A stretch of DNA of 64,000 nucleotides from Siderastrea radians (Eukaryota; Cnidaria; Anthozoa; Scleractinia; Rhizangiidae), in assembly GCA_964017195.1 (NCBI GenBank), contig OZ024900.1, positions 30,458,641 through 30,522,640 on the forward strand. Direction: 5' to 3'. Under the pieces are notes generated by a model, which was given only the letters and a program-made list of their open reading frames with translations, made no database searches and was not told where the DNA came from. The position numbers and the translations under genes are program-made. Below, in pieces: positions 58,101 to 64,000 of the stretch. The number at the start of each line of letters is the position of its first letter. The stretch's first letter is position 1.

Positions 58101-61100
58101 CAACGGTAATGGACAACCCCTCATTTTAAATAATGTCGAATATCTCGAAAACTAGTCAGACACTTTACAACAAAACTTGAACTATTTGAACTACTCAACC
58201 TACAGAAACTTGTATGCGAAATTAGGGAAAAATCTGTAAGAGCGTTTTCACGTAAATCATGATTCATTTTTTACGGGCTGATTTTGGTCATTCCTGCAAT
58301 TTTCTCCAATATTTCAAGAAAGATAAGACTTAACACTTTCTCTTTTAAGTTGAAGGATCTTTTATGATATCAAAACATTCTTAATGTACATTGAGCTTCC
58401 TAGGTGGCTGCGATTTTAAGGTATTTATGTTTAAAAACTGCTAAAATGCAGTGCAAATCAGCCAAAAAGTCCGTAATTTGCATAAATAGAAATATTTCTA
58501 AACTGCCCTTACAGATTTTTCTCTTAAATTGATTGACGTTAGAATAATAATTCTTTTTGATGTTCCAGCAAGTTTTAGGCTGAATAAACATTTCTGTTAT
58601 TAGATAAGAAGGCTGGACCTTGGTCAAGTTTCAGTCGTTATTACCTTTCAACGAGCAACAGTTTTATCTCGTTTTTTTCTGGTCTATTTCTCGGTTATTC
58701 ACGTGCAATGAATATTAATACACGCTGCGCTTGTGTCCTCTCGTGCGTTTATAATTCCTTCTCATAATAAAACAAATATTCGTTTTCTGAGCTTGTTTCT
58801 TGTCATTTTTCGGCCCCAGTGTAATGCCATCGTGGGCGTTAACATGTATGCAATCCGTAATTAAAAAAGCTAAAACGTCAGTCAGTATTTAAAGAATAAT
58901 GGCAAAGAGTCTCCAGGAAGAAGCTCAGAAGACGAAAATTTTTTATTGTTATGAGAAGGAATTATAAATGCACGAGAGGACACAAGCGCAGCGTGTATAA
59001 ATATTCATTGCACCTGAATAACCGAGAAAAAGACCAGGAAAAACAAAATTATACTGTTGTTCGATGAAAGTTACTAACGACTGAAACCTGACCGAGATTC
59101 AGCCTCCTTATCTAATAAACAAAATGTTTATTCAGCCTAAAACTTGCTGGAACATCAAAAAGAATTATTATTCTAACGTCAATCAATTTAAGAGAAAAAT
59201 CTGTAAGGGCAGTTTAGAAATATTTCTATTTATGCAAATGACGGACTTTTTGGCTGATTTGTGCTGCATTTTAGCAGTTTTTAAATATAAATATCTTAAA
59301 ATCGCAGCCACCTAGGAAGCTCAATGTACATTAAGAATGTTTTGATATCATAAAAGATCCTTCAACTGAAAAGAGAAAGTGTTAAGTTTTATCTTTCATG
59401 AAATAGTGGAGAAAGTTGCAGGAATGACCAAAATCAGCCCGTAAAAAATGAATCATGATTTACGTGAAAACGCTCTTACAGATTTTTCCCTAATTTCGCA
59501 TACAAGTTGTGTAGGTTGAGTAGTTCAAATAGTTCAAGTTTCGTTGTAAAGTGTCTGACTAGTTTTCGAGATATTCGACATTATTTAAAATGAGGGGTTG
59601 TCCATTACCGTTGCTATGGTGACAGCTGTTGCTAGGAAACCACTGAGAAAATAAACTTTAATCATTTGTTGAAAAGGTGGTGTAGTATCAAGGAAATCGA
59701 AGTTTATCTTCTATGCGAAATTTTGACTTCAAAAGATACACTCCAAGGCCAAAAAAACTGTTGCGAGCCTCCTTAAAGCACTGACATCAGCATGCATACT
59801 CTCCACACTGTTCTACATACAGATCCTATGGTATTCATGAGGAGAATTTGTTTAACAATCATGACCTTTTACACTTGTTGGTCATTTCCTTTTTTCTCAT
59901 GACCTTTAAGTAATTAAGCAGTATTACTCTAACATTAGGAGAAATAAAATGTTGGTCACTCGTAGGGGTTAAAGGGTTAAAGGAACAAATGTTTCCCTTT
60001 CATCATTTCTAGATATAAGAAATTATGAAGTCTTACCGTTGGTGCTAAGTCATGGCAATGGGAACAAAATGGTGAATAAAAGTTGATGAACCAAATGTCG
60101 TCACTTCCTTCAACTGACACCTCTGTAATAAACCAAGAATTAACATATTATTTACACCGTAGCAGTTACATGTATTATTATAAATACATAGCACCCTGGC
60201 TATTTGGTCAGTTTCATATTATTTAGTACAGTGCAAAGGAACATGAATGGGGGCGCAGCAATGTAGTGGTTGGCACGTTGGATTTCAGATCTGAAGGTCG
60301 GTGGTTTGACGCCCAGTCCCTGCCATCGTGTTGTTTCCTTAGAAAAAAAACTTTACCCCACATTGTCTCTCTCTACCCAGCTGTATAAATGGGTACCGGC
60401 AACACACTGCTGGGGGTGACGCTGCGACGGACTAGCATCCTGTTCAGGGAGGAGTAGCAATACTCTCAGTTGTTTCGTGCTACAGAAACCAGAATAAGCT
60501 CCAGCTGTGTGGGCCTCTTTGGCTCGTGTGTGACTTCACCTTACCAAAGGAACATAAAGGAACAACTTAGGCAAAAATTTGCTCTCATAACACACAGTGC
60601 ACTCACCAAAATCAGAGTAGCTCAGTGTTATAATCTCTGGATCATCATCATATATTCCTAGAAAAGAAGAATAGTATCACTCAGTAAATAATTTTTACGC
60701 TCTCCGGGCTTAGTTGATCAGGGTATGTATTCCAGATATTAGTTTTCTTATTTCAAGTGAAGCACTGACAGGCTGACCCATGTGGTCTGGCTCTACTCCA
60801 GTCAATAATTTATATTTATTTTTACTAATAAGTTGACTGGTATTGGACATGATTTTGCCCGGCTGCTATGAGTACATTTCACGCAAGTTTTATCATTGTA
60901 AAGAAGTTCAAATAAAAATATTCTTGCCTGCCTTTGAAACCTAGTTAATTTTCTAGGCGCCTTAGGCTTAAACCCAGTTAACCACCTAGGCTTCCTTTTC
61001 AAAACCTTACCCTTATCAGTGCTTCCAATAAGCACTGACAACTGACAAAAAGCGTCACTCTGCAAATTCACTCTGCAAAGAAGTTGGCTACTATTTTCCC

Positions 61101-63173
61101 TAAATTGAAGTAATTAAAGAAAGATTTCTTTCAAACCTTGTTGGTACAGTCGGCTACTCTACTCAAACCAGCTGCCTACTTCAAATTTTTTTGAAACCCC
61201 TGCCTTATCCTGTATAAGTACAAAACATTTCTAAGCAGTGATTTTGTCCTTGGACAAAACTGTTTTAGTCATCCTAGGATGAACCCACCCTTGTCAGAAA
61301 AACCGAGAAATTTGTCCCAAAAGGAGGGCCATCCTGGAATAAAATCATAATGGGTTAATTAGCGCATGGCCTTAACATTGCAAGCTTACCAAATTCTTCA
61401 TTAAAATAATTCCAGCTTTGGTAGTGTCCTTCACCAAAGTGGTCGTCTTTCAACCCCTCTTCCCCATAGACATCATACTTTTTACGAAGTTCTTCATCTG
61501 AAAACACAACATACATCATCAGTGGGCACCCATGTGACTTTTTGGGACATAGTGGTGTGGTTGTTAGTGTACTGGACTTTCAAGGGGGCTTTTAATTATT
61601 TTATTTAGTCTTCTGTCATTGTTGTGTTATTTCCTTAGACAAAAAAAATTCCGACCTCCACATTTTCCCTCTCCACAAATTGGTACTACATGTAGTGACA
61701 ATATGCTGGGGATCCTGCAATGGACTACCATCCCATCCAGGGAGGAGGAGTAATTATTACTGCTAGTCACTTTATGCCGGGTATCCTGTGTCCGACTAAC
61801 ATCCCATCCAATGGGAGTAATAATACTGCTAGTCACTCTATGCTGGGTATCCTGTGATGGACTAACATCCCATCCAGGAGGGATAGTAATATTCCCATTT
61901 GGCTCATGGTACACAAAAGTGGAGCTAAGCAACAGGAATTTGGACCACTTGGGGATCAGTGTGAAACAGCACTTACAGACCATACTCCAGCATCCTGGAA
62001 ATGTCCACCCACAGAAGGCCTATCCTTTGAATTGTGTTTCTCCAGAAAATTTTGATACCTCCCCTATGGATGGATTTTGGGTTTGAATCTCCCCAGCCCA
62101 ACCCCTCCAGAAATTTCAGATTAGCTTCATACTTTTCTTTAAAACTTTTGGCTTTTGAGACCCTCCAACCCCTCGGAATTTCCAAATATGAGGATCCATG
62201 GAGTGGGTATGGATATTTTCTGAAACCGCACATTTTTGTCTGATGTATATCACACTGTACAAAATACAATGATTTTTGAGTCTTTGGAGATGACAATTCA
62301 AAGGAAACCCAATGAACAAACAGTACAAAGGTAAGGATATGACACAGTGTTTCCACTGAGTCCTGCTTTCCCGTGATGCTCTTACACTGAGACTTCGTGA
62401 TCAATTCCATATTTGAATATTTATACTATTAACATGCATTTGTTCCAGGAGAAAATATAACTAAACACTGCACTACTGTGATAAAAATGGTCTTGTTTTT
62501 GCAGCTGTTAACAGGAGTAATTATCTTAATTTAAGAATAAATTTAATCAAGACTCGAAGAAAAATTATTATTATTTCAATCTTGTTACCATACCACAATC
62601 AGGTGATAGTGCAAACTTCAAACTTAGATCCGATTACCCGTAATACTGTACCTACAACGTGTAATTTTTGTAGTAAAGGACATTCCCTGGGACATTATTA
62701 GCCTATAAAAACACTGCTGTCGATTAATAAGGTTTTATCAAGCTGTATAATTTATAATGTGACTTTGTTTATGCGGTACACGTGAACATCTCTACCTGTA
62801 ACCAGTGTTCGTCTCTAAGCTCAGTTCCCTACCTTTTAAAACCTCGTACGCTTTATTAATCGCTGTAAACTTTTCATGGGCGCGAGGATCATCCTGTGAA
62901 AGAATTAAAAATAACAGCGTAAAGACCAAAGCGGAAAATACTGAAAAATGTCAAGAATTTGAATTTCCAAGCGCAATTCTAAGCTACCGTCATCACTCAC
63001 AAACCTACCTTATTTTTGTCAGGATGAAGTTTCAGCGCCAATTTTTTAAACGCTTTCCGAATGTCTTTGGTACTAGCGTCCCTAGAAATCCCTAATAACT
63101 CATAGTAGTCTTCAGAGAATACAGGATAATATAGAAAAGAGGAGAATAGAATAAATAAAATGTGCGAATTCAT
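33477..63173 (-). CDS. DNAJC10: DNAJC10 (ERdj5), ER-resident J-domain disulfide reductase, 22 coding exons
   Basis: Joining 22 exons gives a 796-residue open frame (human about 793) with GT-AG introns and matching phases throughout. Order: signal peptide 1-20; J domain about 21-90 with HPD at 50-52, which binds and stimulates BiP; Trx1 with CSHC at 148-151; two thioredoxin-like domains without CxxC; Trx2 with CPPC at 461-464; Trx3 with CGPC at 570-573; Trx4 with CGHC at 681-684; basic linker; C-terminal HDEF. The family reduces disulfides of misfolded glycoproteins in the ER so that they can be retrotranslocated for degradation. Start chosen at 63173 because it gives a signal peptide in frame with the J domain. 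Average intron is over 1 kb and repeat-filled. Nothing is broken. Confidence 0.96.
34016..34525. mobile_element. Possible MITE with C/G-tract ends in DNAJC10 intron 21
   Basis: Starts at CACCTCCCCCCGGGTGGGG and ends at GTACCCCCTATGGGG plus a G run. The middle contains GGGTAC-like words in both orientations. The ends are low-complexity, so the limits are soft. Confidence 0.4.
35256..35387 (-). CDS. DNAJC10: DNAJC10 exon 21: C-terminal helix and basic linker
   Basis: 132 nt, phase 0. Encodes [20 protein letters not shown], then a KKTKTKGKK basic stretch. Confidence 0.92.
35500..35665 (+). repeat. ~110-bp minisatellite fragment, DNAJC10 intron
   Basis: Copies of the GGAAAGT-ACTGCTCAGTA ... TTGAATGGTCAC ... 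CTCAAAAG repeat that also occurs at 38715-39140 and 39660-39870. Confidence 0.65.
36311..36383 (-). tRNA. tRNA-like sequence, anticodon position GGT (Thr), unit 1
   Basis: Perfect 7-bp acceptor stem GGCTTGA/TCAAGCC, A-box TAGCTCAGTTGG, B-box GGTTCGATTCC, and a 73-nt cloverleaf. Anticodon loop CCGGTAT has C at position 33. Repeat-borne, so a decoding role is doubtful. Confidence 0.72.
36559..36631 (-). tRNA. tRNA-like sequence, anticodon position GAT (Ile), unit 2
   Basis: Same as unit 1 except that the loop reads CCGATAT, giving GAT at the anticodon position. Two sister units with different anticodons argue against selection for decoding. Confidence 0.72.
37030..38605. mobile_element. 1.6 kb TIR element with GGATTTGGACCCCC subterminal repeats
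   Basis: Several copies of CGGATTTGGACCCC occur at the left (37040-37190), with inverted copies at the right (38445-38600). The outermost CGGTGTC and GACACCG also pair. The interior holds two diverged direct repeats around 37570-37620 and 38190-38250. It sits in DNAJC10 intron 20 and has no transposase. Confidence 0.75.
38051..38144 (+). repeat. 47-bp tandem duplication
   Basis: GAGGTGTTACTTTAAAACCT and following sequence occurs twice in a row, at 38051 and 38098. Confidence 0.92.
38715..39140 (+). repeat. ~110-bp minisatellite, about four units
   Basis: Each unit contains AGGAAAGT-CTGCTCAGTA, TTGAATGGTCACACTTTAGG, ACAGACTCAAAAGTTAGAA and TGTACAGCATAATAAACAGC. It is intronic in DNAJC10. Repetitive minus-strand peptides such as [10 protein letters not shown] come from this period. 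Confidence 0.88.
39265..39396 (-). CDS. DNAJC10: DNAJC10 exon 20: Trx4
   Basis: 132 nt, phase 0. Encodes [20 protein letters not shown] and [11 protein letters not shown]. The start after TTGTAG gives the same spacing as the vertebrate protein. Confidence 0.95.
39660..39870 (+). repeat. ~110-bp minisatellite, about two units
   Basis: Same unit and orientation as 38715-39140, separated from it by exon 20 of DNAJC10. Confidence 0.85.
39903..40101 (-). CDS. DNAJC10: DNAJC10 exon 19: Trx4 active site
   Basis: 199 nt, phase 2 in, 0 out. Encodes [13 protein letters not shown], then [20 protein letters not shown]. Confidence 0.95.
41340..41473 (-). CDS. DNAJC10: DNAJC10 exon 18: second half of Trx3
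   Basis: 134 nt, phase 0 in, 2 out; the GTGAGT donor at 41334-41339 is the one that keeps the frame. Encodes [17 protein letters not shown] and [10 protein letters not shown]. Confidence 0.94.
42347..42502 (-). CDS. DNAJC10: DNAJC10 exon 17: Trx3 with CGPC
   Basis: 156 nt, phase 0. Encodes [13 protein letters not shown] and [20 protein letters not shown]. Confidence 0.95.
42803..43115 (+). mobile_element. tRNA-derived SINE in DNAJC10 intron 16
   Basis: After a G-run, an A-box-like TGGCGTAGCGG and a B-box GGTTCAATCC are spaced as in a tRNA head. They are followed by a body of about 240 bases without coding potential. The long frame across 42732-43220 is this SINE read through. Confidence 0.7.
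43177..43278 (-). CDS. DNAJC10: DNAJC10 exon 16: end of Trx2
   Basis: 102 nt, phase 0. Encodes [15 protein letters not shown] through ADLVEFVE. Confidence 0.94.
43438..44225 (+). repeat. 67-bp minisatellite, about 11-12 units
   Basis: Unit start GGATGGGATGCTAGTCCATC recurs every 67 bases with few changes. Each unit is the reverse complement of the tail of the coral-type SINE seen at 60249-60540, so the array grew from a SINE fragment. A leftover unit at 45838-45925 shows that the array once continued across the inserted LINE. Confidence 0.93.
44226..44775 (-). mobile_element. Non-LTR retrotransposon 3' end (RT C-terminus and ATT tail)
   Basis: On the minus strand, [40 protein letters not shown] and [11 protein letters not shown] are typical of the C-terminal region of jockey/CR1/L2-type ORF2. 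A 3' UTR and an (ATT)-rich tail end at about 44230. 5' truncated, and one frameshift is likely. Confidence 0.83.
44778..45837 (+). mobile_element. Non-LTR retrotransposon 5' part (5' UTR and endonuclease domain), inverted relative to the 3' part
   Basis: A T-tract and 5' UTR lead to ATG at 44944. Later frames encode LAVT-type and [27 protein letters not shown] and LLNLGDF, the core of an APE-like endonuclease. Stops (for example TAG near 45485) show that it is dead. It ends at LGDF, exactly where the minisatellite resumes. Confidence 0.78.
45838..45925 (+). repeat. 67-bp minisatellite, remnant right of the LINE
   Basis: GTCCATCACAGGATACCCAG followed by one more unit. It shares GTCCA with the left edge of the insertion, a short target duplication. 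Confidence 0.85.
46226..46637. mobile_element. 412-bp PIF/Harbinger-like MITE
   Basis: GGGGCCATTCACATGATACC and its inverted counterpart GGTATCATGTGAACAGCCCC are flanked by TAA (46223-46225 and 46638-46640), the 3-bp target typical of PIF/Harbinger. Repeated CATTCCGGAATGA words form extra internal pairing. Confidence 0.88.
47034..47153 (-). CDS. DNAJC10: DNAJC10 exon 15: Trx2 active site
   Basis: 120 nt, phase 0. Encodes [16 protein letters not shown] and [16 protein letters not shown]. Confidence 0.95.
47577..49037. mobile_element. Nested element with CAGGGCTCGAGACTAAC ends
   Basis: CAGGGCTCGAGACTAAC and GTTAGTCTCGAGCCCTG, with GTTGT repeated on both sides (47572-47576 and 49038-49042). 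CAGGG termini recall hAT elements, but the duplication I can see is 5 bp. Its body is the degenerate CGTTTCTCCGTACG repeat. Confidence 0.8.
47800..48800 (+). repeat. Degenerate ~50-bp tandem repeat inside the nested element
   Basis: About 20 diverged units of CTCAACGTTTCTCCGTACG plus TTAGTACGTTCGTACG-like sequence. Same family as 35900-36960. Confidence 0.75.
49440..49910 (-). repeat. ~110-bp minisatellite, reverse orientation, about four diverged units
   Basis: The reverse complement of the unit at 38715-39140 can be followed through TTTGAGTCTGCAGATGAAAT, TTCCTGTGGTG and GCTGTTTAC words. Confidence 0.75.
50009..50145 (-). CDS. DNAJC10: DNAJC10 exon 14: start of Trx2
   Basis: 137 nt, phase 1 in, 0 out. 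Encodes [20 protein letters not shown] and FFVDFFAP, stopping just before the active site. Confidence 0.94.
50621..50732 (-). CDS. DNAJC10: DNAJC10 exon 13: second inactive Trx-like domain
   Basis: 112 nt, phase 0 in, 1 out. Encodes [15 protein letters not shown] and [12 protein letters not shown]. Confidence 0.94.
51273..51389 (-). CDS. DNAJC10: DNAJC10 exon 12: second inactive Trx-like domain
   Basis: 117 nt, phase 0. Encodes [13 protein letters not shown] and onwards, with no CxxC. Confidence 0.93.
51899..52472. mobile_element. Possible TIR element with TAAGTGACCA words
   Basis: ACAGTCAAACCC at the left and GTTCAACTGT at the right are weakly inverted. TAAGTGACCACC recurs in both orientations. 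Limits uncertain. Confidence 0.4.
53159..53355. mobile_element. 197-bp TTAA-flanked MITE with CCC ends
   Basis: TTAA at 53155-53158 and 53356-53359 encloses CCCTTTAA ... TTAAAGGG, the piggyBac pattern of TTAA target and CCC terminus. A truncated relative ends at 59980. Confidence 0.82.
53471..53560 (-). CDS. DNAJC10: DNAJC10 exon 11: linker between inactive domains
   Basis: 90 nt, phase 0. Encodes [19 protein letters not shown] through LPGFE. Confidence 0.93.
53845..53990. mobile_element. Palindromic MITE core (GAAGATATGAATTTTA)
   Basis: GAAGATATGAATTTTATTTT and the inverted AAAATAAAATTCATATCTTC bound arms that include AAAACAATATTTTAC. Outer ends are less conserved. Confidence 0.75.
54018..54137 (-). 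CDS. DNAJC10: DNAJC10 exon 10: inactive Trx-like domain
   Basis: 120 nt, phase 0. Encodes [19 protein letters not shown] and onwards. Confidence 0.94.
54240..54500 (+). mobile_element. SINE tail interrupted by a 150-bp MITE
   Basis: CTGCTGGGGTAATCCTGCAA before, and GACTAGCATCCCAAGG after, the MITE reconstitute the same SINE tail as at 60400-60440. Confidence 0.65.
54306..54455. mobile_element. 150-bp palindromic MITE with 9-bp target duplication
   Basis: CTGACTCATC and GATGAGTCAG ends with near-complete inverted symmetry. CTGCAATCG is duplicated at 54297-54305 and 54456-54464. Inserted into a SINE. Confidence 0.93.
54676..54719 (-). CDS. DNAJC10: DNAJC10 exon 9: 44-nt exon of the inactive Trx-like domain
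   Basis: Phase 1 in, 0 out. Encodes [15 protein letters not shown]. Skipping it would place a stop at the start of exon 10, so it is required. Confidence 0.92.
54840..54908 (-). CDS. DNAJC10: DNAJC10 exon 8: first inactive Trx-like domain
   Basis: 69 nt, phase 1 to 1. Encodes [19 protein letters not shown] and VAGG. The CxxC site is replaced. Confidence 0.92.
55096..55128. repeat. (AAT)n microsatellite
   Basis: About 11 AAT units. Confidence 0.95.
55443..56472. mobile_element. 1.03 kb TIR element with GGGCGATTCCAG ends
   Basis: TGGGCGATTCCAGAAAATAT and the inverted ATATTTTCTGGAATCGCCCA. The arms continue through CCGTACCATACCACGGAC and CCCCCCATGCC words. It lies in DNAJC10 intron 7. No transposase. 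Confidence 0.85.
56751..56841 (-). CDS. DNAJC10: DNAJC10 exon 7: end of Trx1
   Basis: 91 nt, phase 0 in, 1 out. Encodes [18 protein letters not shown] through YDLWEG. Confidence 0.94.
57458..57531. mobile_element. 74-bp palindromic micro-MITE with 9-bp target duplication
   Basis: CAACCTCGTTCCCAGGGTCT and its perfect inverted copy surround a 6-base loop within a C/G-rich stem. CAAATTAAG is duplicated at 57449-57457 and 57532-57540. Confidence 0.93.
57660..57785 (-). CDS. DNAJC10: DNAJC10 exon 6: second half of Trx1
   Basis: 126 nt, phase 0. Encodes [19 protein letters not shown] and QSYPSL with the cis-proline. Confidence 0.95.
57942..59772. mobile_element. 1.83 kb near-perfect palindrome with TTAA ends in DNAJC10 intron 5
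   Basis: TTAA at 57938-57941 and 59773-59776 bounds GGAGGCTCGCAACAGTTTTT and its inverse. The arms (57942-58794 and 58921-59772) agree with only scattered changes. The spacer is 126 bases. Mirrored 75- and 63-codon frames are products of the symmetry. The termini match the inner element at 29734-32424, so this is one TTAA-targeting family. Confidence 0.9.
59830..59980. mobile_element. Truncated relative of the 53159 TTAA MITE
   Basis: Shares GGTCATTTCCTTTTTTCTCA-type sequence and ends GGGTTAAAGGGTTAA. The left terminus is missing. Confidence 0.55.
60037..60122 (-). CDS. DNAJC10: DNAJC10 exon 5: Trx1 active site
   Basis: 86 nt, phase 1 in, 0 out. Encodes [19 protein letters not shown] with the CSHC redox pair. 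Confidence 0.95.
60249..60540 (+). mobile_element. tRNA-derived SINE in DNAJC10 intron 4
   Basis: A degenerate Pol III box head (GGTCGGTGGTTTGACGCCC) is followed by TTGTTTCCTTAG, CTCTCTCTACCCAGC and the tail GACGGACTAGCATCCTG. The tail is the source of the 67-bp minisatellite. Confidence 0.65.
60607..60657 (-). CDS. DNAJC10: DNAJC10 exon 4: start of Trx1
   Basis: 51 nt, phase 1 to 1. Encodes [17 protein letters not shown]. Confidence 0.93.
61390..61497 (-). CDS. DNAJC10: DNAJC10 exon 3: end of J domain and linker
   Basis: 108 nt, phase 1 to 1. Encodes [15 protein letters not shown] and the SWNYFNEEF segment, as in vertebrate ERdj5. Confidence 0.95.
61550..61900 (+). mobile_element. Second SINE copy whose tail is tandemly repeated about 2.5 times
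   Basis: The head resembles 60249 but is decayed. The tail TGGACTACCATCCCATCC recurs at 61723, 61794 and 61858 with period about 67, in opposite orientation to 43438-44225. This is an early-stage version of that minisatellite. Confidence 0.7.
62055..62235. mobile_element. Diverged fragment of the 55443 family
   Basis: Ends with GGATATTTTCTGAAACCGCA, with CCCCTCGGAATTTCC inside, matching the right end of 55443-56472. Confidence 0.5.
62270..62400 (-). repeat. ~110-bp minisatellite, single diverged unit
   Basis: TTTTGAGTCTTTGGAGATGA followed by ACAATTCAAAGG and an AACAGTAC-like word, in the reverse orientation of 38715-39140. Confidence 0.45.
62833..62893 (-). CDS. DNAJC10: DNAJC10 exon 2: J domain helix III
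   Basis: 61 nt, phase 0 in, phase 1 out. Encodes [20 protein letters not shown]. Confidence 0.95.
63009..63173 (-). CDS. DNAJC10: DNAJC10 exon 1: signal peptide and J domain
   Basis: 55 codons, ends in phase 0 at AAG/GTAGGT. Encodes a hydrophobic signal peptide (about 1-20), then [14 protein letters not shown] and HPDKNK with the HPD motif. Confidence 0.95.
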
Positions 63174-63301
63174 TCTTCATGCAAGGACGTACGGAGATTT
63201 TGAAAGATCTGACATAACAAGTGGTCCCCAGTCTCCCCGACACGCGCGGTTGACACGTAAGTTGGAAATTTGGCGCACTGCGCATGTTTTAGTACGCAGG
63301 C

Positions 63302-63312
63302 GACGTGTCATT
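63302..63312. promoter_or_regulatory. Possible unfolded-protein-response element upstream of DNAJC10
   Basis: GACGTGTCATT, about 130 bases before the start codon, carries the ACGTG core bound by XBP1/ATF6-type factors. A second ACGT core (TGACACGTAA) is at about 63251-63260. Induction of DNAJC10 by ER stress is known in mammals. Here the link is only motif and position. Confidence 0.4.
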
Positions 63313-63762
63313 TCTTTATTTGAGTCTATTAGCTTCTCGAGCGAAATATTTCAAAGTGTATTCACTACGTCCATTACGTGAGGGCGCGAAAAGTGCCAAA
63401 ACTAATCACAGGAAAATTTGTATTTTGATACGTGCAAAACCAAAGCGCCACACAAGTAACATCGATTTTCAAATGAGCCGGAGCAAGAAAAATTCCCGGA
63501 TTTAATTATTGCTCTGAAAGAACAGGAAGAATTAAATATTAATTGATTCATTGCTTTTCAGTTTGACATTTTTATTAACTGTTTATCCCATTATTTGTAA
63601 AATTCTCATTGGTCGTTTTAAAATTCGTCATCCATCCGATATTGCCCTAAAACTGAGTCTTTTACAATGTAACCATACCCCGGCCCAATGTTCCTATAAA
63701 TTTATAAGTACTGTTCTGATTGTCCCGTCATTATGGCCCTTTGGAAAATTATTTGAAGATTA
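63313..63762. other. Upstream flank of DNAJC10
   Basis: No gene recognised. Confidence 0.35.
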
Positions 63763-63898
63763 CCCGCTAAGTTAATATGTATCCTAAGAACTGTTTTTTT
63801 GATAATAGCTTATTGTTATTCCAGCAATGGGTTATTGTTAAGAAACATCTTATTGTTAAGAAACATCTTAACTTAGGAGGGCTTCATCAATCCAGCCC
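63763..63898. mobile_element. Truncated GGGGCTGG-family MITE
   Basis: CTAAGTTAATATGTATCC at the left and CATCTTAACTTAGGAGGGCT ending CCAGCCCC at the right match 26399-26555. The outer left terminus is missing. AAGAAACATCTTA is tandemly doubled inside. Confidence 0.7.
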
Positions 63899-64000
63899 CT
63901 GGTCCCCTGGTCTGAATGGGTATTGGAAAAACGATGGTACACGGACCGGTCGAAATTCCCAGTTCCCCATCCCCCCCCCGTTCATTTTAATCCTCCTCCC

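Overview
The window is animal nuclear DNA, most likely from an anthozoan cnidarian (stony coral or sea anemone). It has spliced genes with GT-AG introns, a complete metazoan DNAJC10 (ERdj5) gene, tRNA-derived SINEs, CR1/L2-like LINE and Penelope-like fragments, and very many short inverted-repeat elements of the kind seen in coral genomes. The species cannot be read from the sequence.

Layout. 1-11.3 kb has no gene I can recognise. It holds a 2.45 kb near-perfect palindrome, a 1 kb array of a 16-bp repeat, and a run of MITEs and fold-back elements. 11.3-28.4 kb holds a two-gene module present twice in the same orientation: a LicD/fukutin-like membrane protein followed by a GT8 glycosyltransferase. 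The first copy (11949-12665 and 18154-19329) is open. The second (24043-24755 and 27171-28277) is broken in both genes. Comparing the copies shows which intervening blocks are later insertions. Between the copies lies a TIR-bounded element containing a decayed Penelope-like reverse transcriptase.

28.6-33.4 kb is a stack of inverted-repeat elements nested three deep. 33.5-63.2 kb is one gene on the minus strand. I could join 22 coding exons in frame, with consistent phases and splice sites, into a 796-residue DNAJC10 protein. It has a signal peptide, a J domain with HPD, four thioredoxin domains with CxxC (CSHC, CPPC, CGPC, CGHC), redox-inactive thioredoxin-like domains between them, and a C-terminal HDEF ER-retention-like tetrapeptide on a 39-nt last exon. 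Its introns are full of repeats: a 1.83 kb palindrome with TTAA ends, a SINE-derived 67-bp minisatellite split by a LINE, small MITEs with 9-bp target duplications, and a dimeric 248-bp element carrying tRNA-like sequences.

The best candidate for something undescribed is that tRNA-like element. It occurs at 36.2-36.7 kb as an exact two-unit tandem and at 24.96-25.31 kb as one unit plus an inverted partial. Both copies have a 248-bp period, a 12-bp target-site duplication and a compensatory-change hairpin next to the tRNA. The LicD and GT8 products may act in one glycan-modifying route, but only adjacency and co-duplication support that. DNAJC10 is an independent ER disulfide reductase and BiP co-chaperone.
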